The notes beneath the pieces were generated by a model. It was not told the origin of the DNA. It ran no database searches and was given only the letters and a program-made list of their open reading frames with translations. A program made the position numbers and the translations under genes. Of a stretch of 64,000 bases of DNA, positions 35,101-45,931 are shown one piece after another (position 1 is the first letter of the stretch; every line of letters starts with the position of its first letter). This DNA is from Coffea arabica (taxonomy: Eukaryota; Streptophyta; Magnoliopsida; Gentianales; Rubiaceae), in NCBI RefSeq assembly GCF_036785885.1, contig NC_092323.1, positions 558,001-622,000 on the forward strand, given 5' to 3'.

Positions 35101-36623
35101 ATATATAGGTCTGAAGTCACAGTCTTCCAAGTTCTGAATGGTATGATTCTTTCCCAGTATCTTTTTCCAGTCACTAAAGAAGTTCTCTTTGAATTGAGGT
35201 TTACTCATGTAATCAGTATCTAACATCACAGCAAACATAGTAGCAACCTGCAATGGATTGAGGTAAAAATTGAGAAGCTAATTTGGGGATATCATAGAGA
35301 TGTGGGCTATCATAGATATTTTATAGCGTGTGTGCACGAGAGAGAGAGAGAGAGAGAGAAAACCTCCTCCTGTTCAGGAGTCAGAGTAACAGGCTGGCCC
35401 TTGTATAGCATCTTAACCCCATGAGGCTTGTAGGGAGGAGGAAAAATGACACCATTATGAACCAAAGTAGTCCACTTTTGACCTTCTCCAGAGCCAGGAG
35501 GCACTTTAGATGACTTGGAGTACTTTGACTTTTTAATTATTTTCTTAGACTTCTTATTCGTTTTTTTCAGAGAAGATGAAACAACTTTAGCTACTTTTTT
35601 CACAGAAGATGACTGACTAACAGAAGTAGTTGACTTCTTCATTCTCTGGGTTATAGGAACATGATCGTCATCGTCATCGTTAGACTTTGGCTTACTGGCT
35701 GAAGCAAACATCTTCTTGGCTGTTTGCGAGATAAGAATATCATCATCATCATCCTCCACCTTTGGTTCTGCTTTGAGCATTGCCTGCTTCTTATTGATGG
35801 CTGCAGTTGGACCTGAAAGCTTAGGCTTTTTCACTGCAGACTCATCTGAAGATTTAACCTCACCAGGAGGTCTTTTATTTGACAGAGAAGAAGATTTGCC
35901 AACAGGACCATCCCTCAAGGCAGAACCATTTTGTTGAACTTTAGCTGGTAATGACTTCTTTTCACCCGGGTTCCTTGACTTGCTTATAGATTCAACTAAA
36001 TTAGACTTTGACAAATACCTAGATGATAGAGGTTTTTCGTCATCTGAATCTTCATCTTCTTCGACCCCTGGCTTCTGAACCAAACTGGAACCATCACCGT
36101 CTTTATTACCATGGTTAACAATTGCCCTGGATGACCCACTGGGAAGCTTAGCCATCAATGGTTTGTCATCATCAGAATCCTCAGGGGTGCTACTCAGTTT
36201 AGCAGCAGATACAGAACGCTTTGGAAGCTTAACCACAGGGGAATTTTTATGATTTTCCAGCTGTTTCACGGTAGCAGATGTAGAAGAAGATGGTTTTGAA
36301 TTTGCTCCAGGAGATGTAATCAATGAAGTCTTGGCTGAGATATTTGCTGCTTTTGGGCTAGAAAGAGGTGATTTGGCAGGTGGTGTCTTGGCTGAGGAAA
36401 CTACCCTACCTGTTTGAGCACTAGAACTTTGGCCATTCACGGGACATACATCTGAACTGTTTCTAGATGATTGTCCATCACGCTTCTGAGATGACAATTT
36501 CTTTGTATCTGAGTTAGATAGATTTTGCTTTGATGATGAGCTGGTTCTCTTGAATACTAAGGGTGCATTCTCCTCATCGCTATCTTCCAGCAAACTAGGT
36601 GTCGAACAGGCCTCAACAGCCAT
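29123..36623 (-). CDS. TOP1: DNA topoisomerase I (type IB), 15 exons
   Basis: This nuclear type IB topoisomerase relaxes DNA by nicking one strand through a tyrosine-phosphate bond. Minus-strand exons: 36623-35364, 35247-35053, 34484-34404, 34329-34270, 34104-34010, 33927-33771, 33667-33542, 33244-33164, 32959-32869, 32792-32659, 30267-30199, 30109-30020, 29679-29576, 29493-29325, 29191-29123; they join to 926 residues. Exon 1 encodes a disordered Ser/Lys/Asp-rich head (1 to about 385) leading into the core ([19 protein letters not shown]). Catalytic residues by family motif are Arg653 (LALRAGNEK), Lys691 ([11 protein letters not shown]), Arg749 (VFRTYNAS), His790 (CNHQR) and the nucleophile Tyr885 ([11 protein letters not shown]). 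The intron 1 donor is weak and abuts a CT repeat. Intron 10 is 2.4 kb with a transposon insert. A leader intron lies upstream. Confidence 0.97.
30797..31623. mobile_element. 827-bp TIR DNA element in TOP1 intron 10
   Basis: The left end TTAGGGATGGCAATGGGGCG and the right end CCATTGCCATCCCTAA are inverted repeats. AGGAC flanks both sides (30792-30796 and 31624-31628), a likely target duplication, perhaps slightly longer. Both ends are extremely GC-rich, with C/G runs that form a second, subterminal palindrome, while the interior is AT-rich and contains a TA microsatellite (31503-31528). No transposase reading frame is present, so this is non-autonomous. A related end lies at 8897. Confidence 0.75.
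32052..32249 (-). other. candidate cryptic terminal exon in TOP1 intron 10
   Basis: An acceptor TCTGCAG ends at 32250. The next base begins a 65-codon frame that continues the phase of TOP1 exon 10 (which ends in ATG at 32659) and stops at 32052. The peptide looks protein-like ([18 protein letters not shown] at its start) but I do not recognise it. The conserved TOP1 sequence skips it and resumes at 30267, so use of this exon would give a protein lacking His790 and Tyr885. Confidence 0.25.
35338..35359. repeat. (GA)11 microsatellite at the TOP1 intron 1 donor
   Basis: On the coding strand the intron begins GTTTTCTCTCTCTC, so the CT repeat starts a few bases after the exon 1 end at 35364. Confidence 0.95.
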
Positions 36624-36655
36624 TATTTACACTAGAATATCTTCACATGCAATTT

Positions 36656-37378
36656 CTGTCAATACAAATATAAATTTTTTATTAGACTCCCACAAGCTTC
36701 ACAGTATCCACCACAAGGCAGATAAACACAAGCACTGCACTTAACCGAAAACCCATATCTGAACAATCGATCCACTCAGCTAAATTAGGGAATCATAGCC
36801 AATAGAATCTAACCTAAACCCTAACCTTATAACCACAAAAGAAGGAAAAAGAAAAAAAAACTCGGCAAGATTCATTCGCCAAACACATATCAGTAAGTCG
36901 CATAAGAAATAGCAAGATAAAGAGACAGTTAGCGTAAATGCAATTTGTCACAACACTTGCCAGGGTAATCTGCCGTGATTGTCTTCGAAGTTAACTCAAA
37001 CCAACCAAGCGATCAGACGTACAGCAATTTAGCATGTTTTGACACAGAATTGATAAGCACATGCGGGCACACCGGCTAACTTCACCTCTATCTCTCCCAC
37101 TACAAACATACAAATTCTAAAGTGCATGCCCAATCAAACATGCAGCAAATATGCAGCTACACAGACCAACTTATACAGCAATCCTTAAATCGAATGCTTT
37201 TAACTTCAATTAAAATTCTAAAATCCAAACCCTAGAATCCGATTTCCAGGTTCACAAAATGAAACAAAGCTGATAATTTTCCCCTTAATGTAAAGAGAAA
37301 GACATATATTAACAGCTATATAATAATACCATATATACAAATTGAAAGGGGCTAAAAAAAGGGATAGATAGTGCTTAC
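36656..37378 (-). other. 5' leader intron of TOP1
   Basis: Donor CTTCG/GTAAGC (exon ends at 37379) and acceptor ATTGACAG (exon resumes at 36655, 32 bases before the ATG) define a leader intron of 723 bases. Confidence 0.65.
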
Positions 37379-37379
37379 C

Positions 37380-38753
37380 GAAGAGACAGCAAAATCGAGT
37401 GAGAGGTGAGAGAGAATCTGATCTGAGGTACTTTACGTAGTACGGCGGCTTTGTGAGAGAACAAAGATAAAATAAAGAGCTGTAAATTGAACCCAAAAAA
37501 ATAATACTATAAAAAAATTAATAGGGCAAAATATTCATGGGGGTGGAGGTGGAGGTGGAGGTGGAGGAGGTGGTGCAGTCTTTTGTTAAGTCTCTCTCTC
37601 TCTCTCTCTCTCTCTCGTATTATCCTTCTTTTCTCGTTGGTTGGGGTTGTCGTCTCAGTGTGTGACTGTGTGAGAGAGAAAGATAACGCAAACTGCTAGT
37701 GAAAGGCTACAGGGCTGCTGGCTACTTTACCAGCGACCAAACGAGACCGAACCCACCAGCCACCACAGCGCTGGTTCGATTCAAGAAGACGCGGCAGCAG
37801 AGGCCAGAGAGAGAGAGGGAGAGAGCAGCTCTTAATTTGTTCAAGCCCATATTGGACCTTTGTTGTGGTTAGGTCATTTAATCGTGGTTGAGTTCAGCTT
37901 TTGTGCCACTTCAGAAATCGATATGGAAAAAAAGTTTTTTTTTTTAAATATATATATTACGTATTTCATGTTCCACTTCAATGTAGTGTTGGGATCCTGG
38001 GCTTTGGTGGGCCGAATCTATTGTAGCTCCAACTGGATTCGGTTTGGACTTCATTTTAGGGCTGTGATCATATGCCGCTTCCAAGGTCCAAGCATGCCCA
38101 ATGGATTTGCCCAACACTTTGGTTATGTGTGAGAAAACCAGCTGTCATGAAGTACGAGCAAAGTTAACCAAAATCCAAAAAACATGTTTGAGTGAGTAGT
38201 TTGTCTGGACAATGGGTTATTTTCTCAAATATATTTGCTTATATCATCATTATAATTTTTAATACAGTTTTTTATCTTTTTAATTACTTTTTTATCTCAC
38301 AAACATCATATCACAAAGAGTGTTACACTAAAAATATCTCAAATAATTTACAATCCAAATAAACAAGGTGCGACTCCGTCCGGTTGTTATATTTTTTATA
38401 TTACTTGATATATACTTATATTACATTGTTGTAATCATAGTAAAAGTAACATATAAAAATAAAATACTTGACACATATTTAATCTAGCATTTTATTGATT
38501 CATATGCCAAAAAATTGAACACATGCAATGCAACAATTGAACAGAACAAAACGCAGCGGCACTGAATCCGTCTTTGAGCGAGAGAGGTTCAGAGTTATTG
38601 AATCTTATTAATTTTTTTTTTCCTACACCAATAGGAGAAGGCGATGACGGAATATATACTTCGAAATGGCCAAAAGTTAGATTCCTTTTCATGCTGTCCA
38701 CACACTTCATGCCTCACTCACCCGTTAAAGTTAAACCACAAAATCAAACTAAG
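37380..38753. promoter_or_regulatory. TOP1 leader exon and promoter region with G-rich and CT tracts
   Basis: The first TOP1 exon lies just right of 37379. Further upstream (higher coordinates) come a G-rich minisatellite of GGAGGT units at 37539-37573, which could form a G-quadruplex on the plus (template) strand, and a perfect 26-base CT run at 37591-37616. The transcription start was not located. The remaining sequence to 38753 shows no gene. Confidence 0.5.
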
Positions 38754-39523
38754 GGATAAACCTTAGTAGAGATTTTTCTTAATATTACTTGACATTCCCA
38801 AGGTTTAAAAAATATGACTTACTTCCCTTAATAATTTTAAAAGGACTATATTAACCTTAATTTGATACATAATTCATATATCGAATAAATGAAGTTCAAA
38901 TTTTTTTAAAAAAAAAAAAGATAAACAAAAAACAAAAGTCACATTTTTCTCTTTCTAGTTTCTCTAACATTCTCTCTTACTTTTTTTTTTTTGGGATGAC
39001 TATGCAATTTTTTATTTGTAAATTATGGTAAAATTGAATTTTGTTTATCGTTTGCTTCTCGTGATTATAATAGTGTGGGGTATAATTTATTTATTTATTT
39101 TGAATTGATTTTTTTAATGATCTGTATAATTTAAAAGTTTGGATAGAAGTTGAGAAGACGTTAGAAAAAAAAATTATGAGGTTCACAAGAAATGGGTTTT
39201 GAACACACAAAGTTAAATTGATATCAGTGCATTTCTTTGCAAATATCTTTTTTGTTTTTCAAATTTATAAATTTTTATGGACCATACCACTGTGACATAG
39301 GAGTACTACGAGATATTATTTTTTAGGCGATGGTTTTATTGGAGTCAACGGAGTGGTTTGGGAGTATTTTTATTTATTTAGTGAGTGAAAGGGTAGTTTA
39401 TGATTTTTAAAAAGTTTTGTTATACAAATAACAAAAATAGGGGAGGTAAGTGATATTTTTTAAACTTTGAGGGGCCTAAATGATATTAAAAGAAACTTCA
39501 GGGATGGTTTCTGATATTATCCG
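38754..39523. mobile_element. about 770-bp inverted-repeat (TIR) element
   Basis: The left arm (38754 to about 38830) and right arm (about 39439-39523) are reverse complements at roughly 75 percent by eye. Matching blocks are GGATAA at the outer ends, TTTCTTTTAATATCATTTA against TTTTTCTTAATATTACTT, and GTTTAAAAAATATCACTTAC against GTTTAAAAAATATGACTTAC. The AT-rich interior has no recognised transposase. It looks like an old non-autonomous DNA transposon lying just before the first wax synthase gene. Confidence 0.65.
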
Positions 39524-39684
39524 TTAAACAGCTGTACTTAGGTGCGCAGGCGGTTGGAAATTGGAATACTTTCTTTTCTTGCGCTCTTTTGCTCATTCCA
39601 GTTCGCCCAATAAAGCAAGCTCTCTCATCCCACCGACGCCACAGAAGCCTTGTTTGACCGGGGGAATTCGCAAACCATTTCCAA

Positions 39685-40755
39685 ATGGGGGACGAGATCA
39701 AGAGTTCAATCTTTGCTTTCGCATCGGTGCTAGCATCTCTCAGTTACTGCTACTTCATTGCTGCAAGAATCCCAAAAGGCTTCTTGAGGCTGATTTGTCT
39801 CCTACCCGTCTACTATCACTTCACAATTCTCCCACTTTACGTGCCCAGTGTCTTCTTTAGAGGAGTCTCAGCACTCTTCATAACATGGCTGGGCAACTTC
39901 AAGCTGCTCCTCTTTGCCTTTGGACGAGGTCCACTCTCCTCGGACCAATCCATGCCCTTGCACATCTTCATCGCCTCCGGTGCTCTCCCCATCAGAACCA
40001 AGCTGCCAAATGTCAACCCCTCATCTACTTCTTCCGGACCCTCCAAGAAAAAGCTACCGTTTTTAAATAATTTAGGAACGGAGATCTTAGCTTTATCCGT
40101 TATATTTGGGCTAGCTGCCAAATATAAAGAAAGTGTACACCCCGCAGTTGTACAAATAGCCTATAGCATCGCGATGTTTTTCCTAATTGAAGTTCTGGTG
40201 GCGCTCTCTAGTTTCGTGGTCCGAGCCCTGGTGGGTCTAGAGCTGGAGGCACCTTCCGACGAGCCCTACTTATCAGCTTCTCTGCAAGATTTCTGGGGCA
40301 AGAGGTGGAACCTCTCAGCAGCAAATGCACTGCGGCACACAATATACAAGCCCGTCAGGTCAATATCGGAGATCGTACTGGGGAATCGATCCGCCGTACT
40401 GGCTGCCATCTTCGCGACCTTTGTTGTCTCTGGTCTAATGCATGAACTCATATACTATTACGTCTCAGGCGCGAAGCCCTCCTGGGAAGTGACCTGGTTC
40501 TTCGTTCTGCATGGAATTTGTGTTATGATTGAACTGGTATTGAAGACAGCCGTGGGAGGAAAATGGGAGGTGCCCCGGTTAATTGCGGCCCCGTTGACAA
40601 TTGGGTTTGTGGCTGCAACCGGTATGTGGCTGTTTTTCCCTCCGTTGACCAAGATGGAAATTGATAGAATGATTTTTGAAGAGTTCAGTCAAGCTGGCGA
40701 GTATGTGAATGGTAGGCTGGTGGCCTTATCTCCACTGTCCTGGGCCACGAGTTGA
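39685..40755 (+). CDS. wax-ester synthase-type acyltransferase (MBOAT superfamily), intronless, copy 1
   Basis: The product belongs to the plant wax synthase family (long-chain-alcohol O-fatty-acyltransferases), which transfer a fatty acyl group from acyl-CoA to a fatty alcohol in the ER membrane. The single exon encodes 356 very hydrophobic residues with about eight predicted membrane spans. Family motifs are SLQDFWGKRWN (199-209), VVSGLMHELIYYY with the conserved His253 expected at the active site, and WFFVLHGICV. The GNFKLLLFAFGRGPLS segment is also typical. The start at 39685 gives MGDEIKSSIF, matching the short N-terminus of the family. This copy faces the other two and is the most different of the three. 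The true substrate cannot be told from sequence. Confidence 0.92.
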   Translation: MGDEIKSSIFAFASVLASLSYCYFIAARIPKGFLRLICLLPVYYHFTILPLYVPSVFFRGVSALFITWLGNFKLLLFAFGRGPLSSDQSMPLHIFIASGALPIRTKLPNVNPSSTSSGPSKKKLPFLNNLGTEILALSVIFGLAAKYKESVHPAVVQIAYSIAMFFLIEVLVALSSFVVRALVGLELEAPSDEPYLSASLQDFWGKRWNLSAANALRHTIYKPVRSISEIVLGNRSAVLAAIFATFVVSGLMHELIYYYVSGAKPSWEVTWFFVLHGICVMIELVLKTAVGGKWEVPRLIAAPLTIGFVAATGMWLFFPPLTKMEIDRMIFEEFSQAGEYVNGRLVALSPLSWATS

Positions 40756-43700
40756 GGAGCTAGGAGCCGGGCAGTCTGAAAACGACGACGGGCCATCAAG
40801 AAGGGGTCTTCGACATTTCCGTCATAATAAAATGGACAACTGTTTGTCCGTAGTTGACTTTAAAATCAATCATGCATGCATGTGGTCCCCTTCTAGTGAT
40901 TCTAGCGCTGAATTTCGGGATTTTATATATCAGTTGTAATATTGTCGCTTCTTCGCAGACTGGATGCTGCGACTTTTCGTGTGCTTTCTGCAATTCAAGA
41001 GCCAGTTTGGTTTTGGATTGCCTGTTATTAAAATGTAGTACTACCATAACTAGCGGGTCATTTGATTTAATATATGTGACGTAGAAGGAAGGGTTGAAAA
41101 TGCGTAGGTGGGCCCGAGCTTTTCAATCAACGGCTCCAAATTACTTGACTTTGTGCCCTCGACTGAAAGGAAAGCATCTCATCATCATCATCCAAGTAGT
41201 AGTATTAATTATTTTTCTTAGCACGAAACCTGTTGGTTATTGCCTTTTTGATGCTTTTAAAATCTCCATAGGAAACAAAGAGAAATCTGTGAGGAGAATT
41301 CGATCAGACTCCGATTCACCTTGAATCTTCAACCACCAATATATTACTCCGATCACACTCTGTCCAATTGGACACTTGTATACTATCAAAATGTTGCACG
41401 TTTTAGCACGACGGTTTCTTCAAGAAATAAAGGAGGCTTGTAAAATGACATTACTTATTTTATTATATTGTGGTTCTCGACCTATTTTTAAAGTGAATTC
41501 GACGAGAAATCAATGCAGGAGTTGAATCCTGACCTTTCATTCGTCCGTCGAGACTTAAATGTCTTTGGGGTACCGACACCGAAGGGGTTGTTGCGTCCTT
41601 TATGCAACATGAGTGTACCTTGTCCTTCCACTTCTTTAAATCATAGGTCCCGCATCCTGTTTCAAATCTCGATGTTTCCCTTTAAAGAAAAAGAAGAAAC
41701 TCAAGAAAAAATCTCGATATTTCAAATGATTCCATAACTTTGAAGCTTTTAGCAGTCTCCGGTTCGATATTACGAAGAAAGAGACGATAAAAAGCGCATT
41801 GCGTACTATGCTAATGATAATGGAGGCATAAACAAGCATGCTCATGATAATAAGTTTAACCGCACGCTATCATTTTGATTTTTTATTTCTCACGCTTTCT
41901 TGGTTTCGCGCATATACCTCCTTGGTCACGAGTTTTGCCCTGGGTACATCATATGACAATTCTAGGGTTGCGGTGGAAACTGGAAAGTGAACGTTTCTGC
42001 TGGGTACGGTGCCGGGCAGAGGAAGGCTGCCATAAAGCGGGAGGAATATGTACGGTAGGGGCAGTTGCTCGTGGGACCCAAAAAAAAATTGCAGTTCACA
42101 AAAAATGACCTTTTGAAATTACAGGGGCAGCCTTTTTGGCAAATTTTAGTCATCATAAAATTGCCCGATAATTGGAGATATTTTTAAAACTCTCCGCACA
42201 TGCGGACTCCAACAAAAATGAATATATAAGGTGAATGGTGCCAAAGTAACATGAAAGAAAAAAAGGAGCGGGAAGAAAGAAAATGGTGGACTTTTCAAAC
42301 ATAGTGCTGCAATTTTGTTTTTGAAATGAAAAGATAAATAATATATGAAAAGGTAATTGACTCGTATGTATTGTAGAAGAATAAGTTAATTAAGTGGAGT
42401 GTAAAGATGAATGGAAGAATTAGGAATTCAAATGTGATTACATTACATGCAATTAATGAAAGCAATAAATGTTAGTATTGTGAACAAAAAAATGTAATTA
42501 AAAATTGGATGAAATTAAATTTTTGCATATGTGCACGAAGGATTGAAGTCCCCACATATTGTTTAAACATGAGAAATAATATTTTATTTTTACAAAATTA
42601 TAACATATTACGTTAGTATATAAAATTTTTATCCAAATAAAAAGGAAAAGAAAAGAACCAAAAAAAAAAAATTTGTACCATGACACAAATAGTGATTGTG
42701 ACAAGTATAAAATTTTTATCCTGTCTCCGGGCTTTATATCGACTGATGATTAATTTATCAACTCAGACTAATGTATATACATATTTACTGTTTAGCCCTT
42801 TAGAAATTCCACATATATGTTTATGTTTTATTTTTCTGTTACATAGTTTATTCACTATTGCCTGCCGGCTGCCTTAACTCAGGATAAACCAATTAAGTAT
42901 CTAAATTTAGTAGGTTTAGATATTTAAATGTTTAGAAAATATGAATAAAAACAAAACAAAAACATCTGAATGAATTAATTGAGTGATATTAAATTTTTTA
43001 GATAAAATTTATTTTAAAAAATAAATAATAAATTATTTATTTATTACATAATACGACACACACTCAAATATATTTAATTTAATATTTTAAGTTTCAAAAT
43101 TTTCAGACTTGAGCTGTTTAACCAAACGTAGGACCCACAAGGCAATTGGACAACGGTCCCACGCGAAGTTGTTATGATTGTAGTCCCCACTTCGCACGCT
43201 GGAAACTACCACCAAACTAGTAAACGACAGGTATTTATCTTGAATCTAATAAACACCAGCGTTTACTATCCAAAATTAGTTTGGTGGAATAATTATTTGA
43301 AGATAGCAACCACCAAACTACTGCGTTTACTATCCAAAGCTACCACCAAACTAGTAAACGCAGGTGTTTTTCTTAAAAAGTTATTAGATTCTTTAATTTT
43401 TCCTACTGTTGTAAGAAAGGGCAAAAAAAAAACAAAAAAAAAGTCAAGTTCGTTGGATTCAATGACCAAAAAAGAAAGGGTCAAGTTCGTTGGATTCACC
43501 GTACGGAGCATTAACTTTTCCTACAGTTGTAGAAACCATCTGAAGTCTCCGCTGGTGCAACAAGGAAGAATTTTTACTTGGTTACGAGTTTTACTTTTAA
43601 CTTGTTGGGTATGTGACCATTTGAGACGTTCGTGCAATATTTGCTTTCGCAGTTGCTTCATTTGTGAACAAAAATCTTCCTCGCAACGGTTTCTGCTTTT

Positions 43701-45931
43701 GTTCTTTAAACAGATGGGTCTCTGCGACCAACTTTGACACTTTCTAATTTTCTTTTTCTCCAAGCTTTTCATCATTGTCGACTTGCAATGCAAACCTTTT
43801 ATATCCTTCCTACCACTACTGATGAAAATTAGAATGTTTTTTCATCAATTCAGCACTTTCTCGTCACTTCTTTTGAGTCGAAGGGCGAATGACTGCAAAC
43901 TAATGCATTTGGAATGGGAAAAAGAATGGACGAGAAAACTGTACCAGAAGATAAATGAAAAACAATTAATTAGCTAGACGAAGGGTATAACTAACTTCCT
44001 CTATGAATTGGTCAATGACTTGGGACTTTGTTTCTGGGACTTTGTTCCTGAGCATTGATTGAGGAGGACCAGCAGCATTGATTGAAACCTCAAGGTTTAA
44101 AAGGCGTCTTAGAACCAAATTTTAGGGGTACCTGAATTATGAATCTCACTCATTATTGCATACGAATTATTAAAAGGTGAAACGAATGCGAATTTGTTAA
44201 AACACAATTAAAGTTCCTCTTAAGGTATGCCGCACTTCTGTGTTTGGAAGTGTATCTATTCAATCATCCAATGTTCCTACTGGCGTTATCCAAAATCATC
44301 GAATAGTTCGGAGTATTTATTTTCTCGTACGATCATCAAAGATTGGATCATCAAAAGCTTTGGACCGACTCAGCAGTTGATTCGACATCACGATAAATTG
44401 TACTTGAAAAATCTACCTTGTATACAAGAAGAATGGGAGGTTTGGTTTTTGCCTCCTTGTTGCTACTTGACTTCCTAATAATTTGACAAGTTGCATAACT
44501 CTAATATTTTTCTTGCCTCTTGCATATCATTTTTTTTTTTTCTGTTCTTTCTTCATGCCAAATCGAGCAAGTCTGGCTCTTTTATTCTCCTTCTGAGCCC
44601 AATGAATTTTTTTAACCTTAATTATTTGATTAAGTGAGTGTACTGTCTAATTCATCGCCATTAGATTAGTTTTAATATACTAATACTACATTACAATCCT
44701 TGAATCAATTTTCATTCTGTTCTAATTGTCTACATATTATATAAGAAGACATGAGAATTTAATGTAGCACTCTCATTTCTTGACACATGACATAACTCTC
44801 CTTCAAGAAATCTATGATTTTTCTCCCACTTTTTATCTCCCTACTTCTATCTTGATGGATCAAGACAAAAGATGTATCATACAGGATAAGATAAAAGATT
44901 TCAATTGCAAGTCATTTTGCATAATTGCAAGAACTTGTATTGTTTTTATATATTGTCTAATTTATGACTATAGAATCAAGTTTTGTAGATTAATGAAAAA
45001 CTTTTAATCCTTGGACATTGATTAATTATGTTTGATTAGTAGCTAACCAACTATTACATTTAAACAGTTCCTCTATGTAATCAATTAAAGTCTCTTTTTC
45101 TATTTCTTTATAAATTGTTTCTAAAAGTTGCACAGAAAAATCAGATTTTTTTCCTTCCCAATTGTATTCAACTGTGCACCTGTTTCATTGCTTGCCGTCA
45201 TTAACTTCAAGATCAGTTATGGATTTAATAGATGCTGTGTTTATTGTCTCCTTGATTTAGAAGAGCTAACTTCATAAATGGAATTTCTTCTTATGCTCAA
45301 TTTTTCTCGTGTTTTTGTCTATTATGTACCAAAAAATTTTGCTGTTATATGTTCCATTTAAGTTATGAAGGGGCCAAGACTGTGCCTCGCACAGCCGAGA
45401 TATCTCTAGTAAAGACACAAGAAAATATGGGTTGACTTGACGTCTTCAATCTTGAGGGTTACGAACGTCTGTCACCCTGCTATTGCCCTTATTCGAATGT
45501 CAATATAAATCGGTCAACGACTTTGGAGCTTGTTTTTGTACCTACGCTCGTGTTGGAGAAGGCCGCAAAGTATCGCGCTGGTTAAATGATGATTGTTTCT
45601 TGAATTAGCGCCCGAATATGAATTGTTCGTATACTAAGTACTTGTTGTTGGTGGTGGATAGAAAATATAATAAGTATTGTTGTTGCGTTCAAGGTGGAAG
45701 ACGATTCATATCCAATTTCTTTTGCCCATTCTGTATAGGTTGTGACCAATGAACTCCTTTTTTAATCTACAAAATCATTAGGCATGAAAAGAAAAGAAAA
45801 GAAAAGAAACCTCAAATAAGGATCGAATGAAATAACAAAATAATATAAATTGAAATCTGGCAAACATACAAATAAGGATTGATTTTGTTGGTCTCACGAG
45901 ATCACAGGGTGGAAGTAATGAATCGAAGTAC
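40756..45931. other. 5.2-kb gap between convergent wax synthase genes
   Basis: The gap is AT-rich and holds the 3' flanks of two convergent genes. A cluster of short direct and inverted repeats lies at 43199-43370, and a 19-base direct repeat GTCAAGTTCGTTGGATTCA occurs at about 43442 and 43481. I looked for wax synthase fragments and saw none with recognisable motifs. A 187-codon open stretch at 43174-43737 overlaps these repeats and poly-A runs and looks non-coding. Confidence 0.45.
43199..43370. repeat. cluster of short direct and inverted repeats
   Basis: The block CTACCACCAAACTAGTAAAC occurs at 43206 and 43340. GCGTTTACTATCCAAA occurs at about 43259 and 43323. TAGTTTGGTGG (about 43278) is the inverse of CCACCAAACTA. 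The same few words recur in both orientations within 170 bases, which suggests nested small duplications or a decayed fold-back element. Confidence 0.65.

Noticed and set aside
43174-43737. 187-codon plus-strand open frame
   Set aside because: It runs through repeated words and Lys-coding poly-A runs, has no recognisable domain and lies in an AT-rich repeat cluster. Chance is the simplest explanation.
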